A stretch of 64,000 bases of DNA. Origin: Mesorhabditis belari (Eukaryota > Nematoda > Chromadorea > Rhabditida > Rhabditidae). Below the pieces are notes generated by a model. The model was not told the origin of the DNA, did not search any database, and worked only from the letters and a program-made list of their open reading frames with translations. The stretch lies in contig CAUEEP010000758.1 in the NCBI GenBank assembly GCA_958450365.1, forward strand, positions 2,130,565 to 2,194,564, in the 5' to 3' direction. Shown here one piece after another: positions 61,612 through 64,000 of this stretch. The position numbers were made by a program, and so were the translations under genes. Numbering within the stretch: the first letter of the stretch is position 1; each line of letters starts with the position of its first letter.

Positions 61612-62346
61612 CGAGTAATGCGTTTTTTAAAACGCGCACTTGAGAAAAAATTACCGTACTTTTAGCAAAAATTATTGCAAACAATGACGGAAAAATGACG
61701 AGCCCCGCATTATATGCGACACTTTTTAAAGATACTCAGCCGTTTAACTGATTCGGTGGGAAATTCCCTTCCAATGTGAAACATTATTTTTTTGAAAAAC
61801 CTGGAGAGTGGGACAAATGCAACCTTTTTTTCCGCACCTTGCCCATTAGCGCACCTGTTTTCGGGTTTTAAGAAAGCTCTAAAAAGCTAATATTAACCAA
61901 TTTCTATTCCAAAAGTTGTTTTTCTAGGTAATTTGAGGGTGTCGAATTCAAATTTTGACATAACAGAGCGTGTGGAATCAATTTGAAAGACAAATTTGAA
62001 AGACAAAACGGCTAGATCAAATTACAGAAAATTGTCGATTTTTCTCTTTGTATAACTCCGTCCGTTTGTTTCCACAAGCTCTGGTATGTCAAAATTTCGA
62101 TTCTACGCCCTAAAATTACCTAGAAAAACAACTTTTAGCATAGAAATTGGTTAATATTAGCTTTTTAGAGCTTTTTTAAAACGCAAAAAAGGTGCGCTAA
62201 TGGGCTAAGTGCGGAAAAAAAGGTGCGCAAATGTCCGGGTGCGCAAAAAGAACGTCGCATTTGTCGCACTTCCCCAAACCTGCGCAAAAAAATTGCTTTT
62301 ATATTTTTTCGCGCAGGCGCACTTTTTAGAAAACGCATTACTCGAC
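61612..62346. mobile_element. Large foldback element of about 735 bp
   Basis: The outer ends GAGTAATGCGTTTTTTAAAA and TTTTTAGAAAACGCATTACTC are inverted. Internal blocks also pair (CTAATATTAACCAATTTCTA with its inverse; CTAGGTAATTTGAGGGTG with its inverse). Non-coding. Confidence 0.8.
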
Positions 62347-62352
62347 AATTAG

Positions 62353-62542
62353 GCGAGCCGAGTTGGTGACGATTTTACGGTTTCCAAGCTTTTGCAAAAG
62401 CTCAACACTCTAATCCCCCACTAGATCTCATCGTCAGCTACATTTCCCGACCCCACATCAATAGGTTCTGATAAGCGGTTCTCGAGATTTCGAGCAATTT
62501 AGGCGACGTTCAGGGTGCACTACTATTAGAGAAAATACGGTA
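62353..62542. mobile_element. Family C MITE, left end lost
   Basis: Interior and right end match 41353 (GATCTCATCGTCAGCTACAT; CTATTAGAGAAAATACGGTA), but the left terminal repeat is missing where it abuts the foldback element ending at 62346. Confidence 0.8.
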
Positions 62543-62547
62543 CTTGG

Positions 62548-62630
62548 CCAGCTGGCCGACTGGTTAAGGAGTTTTGTCTCTTAAGCGGATGGTCGAGGGT
62601 TCCAAACACGCTGGCAAGATAAGGCAAGAT
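62548..62630 (+). pseudogene. tRNA-like sequence between two family C right halves
   Basis: GGCCGACTGGTTAAGGAG (A-box-like), TGTCTCTTAAGCGG and a degenerate B box GGTCGAGGGTTCCAAAC. Flanking CTTGGCCAG and CTGGCAAG could form part of a stem. Confidence 0.3.
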
Positions 62631-62650
62631 CACAAGATCATTTTAACAAC

Positions 62651-62775
62651 CAACTAGATCTTATCGTCAGCTACCTTTCCCGACCCCACATCAATAGGTT
62701 CTGATAAGCGGTTCTCGAGATTTCGAGCAATTTAGGCGACGCTCAGGGTGCACTACTATTAGAGAAAATACGGTA
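62651..62775. mobile_element. Family C MITE right half, duplicated
   Basis: From ACTAGATCTTATCGTCAGC to the right end CTATTAGAGAAAATACGGTA this is nearly identical to 62415-62542, about 108 bp further on. Confidence 0.8.
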
Positions 62776-64000
62776 TAAACATATTCTAAAATCTTTACAA
62801 ATCTTATCAAGTAGTATTTTTGTATTTCTCTTTCTCTAATCTCTTCGATGAATTCATGTGAGAAAAATTTGTGGATAATCCAGCAGATTATCTTCAAGGG
62901 AATGTTAGACGAAAAAAAAATGGGATTTTCTTGATAAATGTCAAAAATGGCAGAGAGAAACACGTGGTGAGAAAAGTTTTCATAATCACAAAAAGCATTT
63001 AAGCAAGGCTTCAAATGAAGATTGAGAAACATCAAAATATCAGTGATTCATTATTAGACTTTTCGTCAAAGTTAGTGCCGAATTGAAGGTGGATTACGGT
63101 AGAAAATAACGAGAAATAGTCGAATATTGCGTTTAAACTCTGATCTTTATTTGGCACTAAATTTGGATTTTATGGAAAGAGTACAAAAGGGAAATTAGGT
63201 TCGAGGTGAATGCTTGAAAACGACTTTCTGGCATACTCCACCAGAATTTGCTTCAAGGCAAATTTAATCCAGCTACAAATTTAGTCCAAAACCAGGCCAG
63301 ACCTAGCTTCTGTCTTGTCTTGACTTCTTTCTTCCTTTCCTTCTTTCCTTTCTTCTCCTCCTTATCTTTCCTTCTTTATCTTGGCAAGTTAAGGTACCGG
63401 TTAGAGCAGAAAAGGAAAGTAAAAGGTCGAAGGTTCAATCCCTTCTCTGCTTTTTCTTGCCAATTCTTTCACTTCTTTGTTACAGGGCTTGGTTGGAACA
63501 GTTCTACACTTCATTTATCTTTTTCACATCGATAAATCAGTGCACCGGAAAGCATGCGTTTACTTAAAGTGCTCAAAGTTTACTTTAAATCCAAACAATA
63601 CAAGTTTCACCGGGAGTTTCACTTTCAAATGAGTGGATCCAGTAAAATAGAGCGAATAAAATTTGTTGTCTTTAAAAGATGGATAATTTTGAAAACTACC
63701 GTTCTCTTTTCTTCAGATGTGTGCGTTTCAACTTAATATTAGGTAATTTGATTCCTCTTATCGAAAGATCGAAAGATTACGATTTTTTTCCAAAATATCC
63801 ATCTTTTAAGGATCCTTGAGGAACCTTTGATCGAATATTTCAGTAAAAATTTCGTGAGAATGGGTGAACTTTTTGATGTTTGCCTGGCCAAATGGATATG
63901 CTGCAGCAAAACAAAACGGGGAATTGAAGAAGAAAAGTTTTAGAATCTTTCAAAATAAAACGAAAAATATTATTTGTGATCTTTTCTCATCCTTGAGAGA
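62776..64000. other. Intergenic sequence at the window end
   Basis: No convincing gene. Frames on both strands (for example 62691-63035 minus, 63248-63535 plus) are compositional. One tRNA-like relic at 63379-63468. Confidence 0.4.
63379..63468 (+). pseudogene. tRNA-like sequence with closed outer stem
   Basis: An 8-bp stem TTGGCAAG/CTTGCCAA encloses an A-box-like TACCGGTTAGAGCAG and a perfect T arm GAAGG-TTCAATC-CCTTC. The spacing after the T arm is too long for a standard tRNA. Confidence 0.35.

Noticed and set aside
1..64000. CRISPR arrays, bacterial operons or prophage
   Set aside because: Spliced genes with nematode protein families show this is eukaryotic nuclear DNA; the repeats are inverted or tandem without CRISPR-like spacers.

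Overview
The window looks like nuclear DNA of a free-living rhabditid-type nematode. It is AT-rich. Genes are split into many short exons by small introns with TTTTCAG or TTTTTAG acceptors, and several genes have an acceptor just before the first ATG, as expected for spliced-leader trans-splicing. The recognisable proteins are nematode-like. I cannot name the species. All gene models were built by hand from splice consensus and reading frame; no database search was possible.

Positions 1-26883 (+) hold a very long gene of the SPEN/SHARP corepressor family, the DIN-1 homolog. It has RNA-recognition motifs, an Arg/Ser region, Pro/Ser-rich, Lys/Glu-rich and Gln-rich regions, and a C-terminal SPOC domain. 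A second, internal start at 22212 gives a short SPOC-containing form, matching the known long/short arrangement of C. elegans din-1. The 5' end of the long form probably lies outside the window.

Positions 26884-43624 contain few genes. There is a minus-strand coiled-coil protein of about 526 residues (29478-32073), a frame-broken gene remnant (28480-28990), and a small plus-strand gene for a candidate secreted peptide precursor (41976-42718). The rest is rich in foldback and terminal-inverted-repeat elements, including a 287-bp palindrome whose two 135-nt arms are identical, and a 12-bp minisatellite.

Positions 43625-47165 (-) encode a Gln/Pro-rich protein of about 768 residues with a Nanos-like CCHC zinc-finger pair and an RG-rich tail. 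Positions 48255-52895 (+) hold a decayed and an intact copy of a short-chain dehydrogenase gene. Positions 54166-59016 (+) encode a SIM/HIF-class bHLH-PAS protein whose first exon has no basic DNA-binding region. Its introns are loaded with inverted repeats, one of them nested inside another. Positions 59997-61367 (-) encode an unrecognised protein of 77 residues.

The genes do not form an obvious pathway or operon. DIN-1, the Nanos-like protein and the bHLH-PAS protein are all regulators of gene expression. The most unusual material is the dense set of palindromic elements, several sharing the same terminal TACCGTA, the candidate peptide precursor, and the basic-region-less bHLH-PAS gene.
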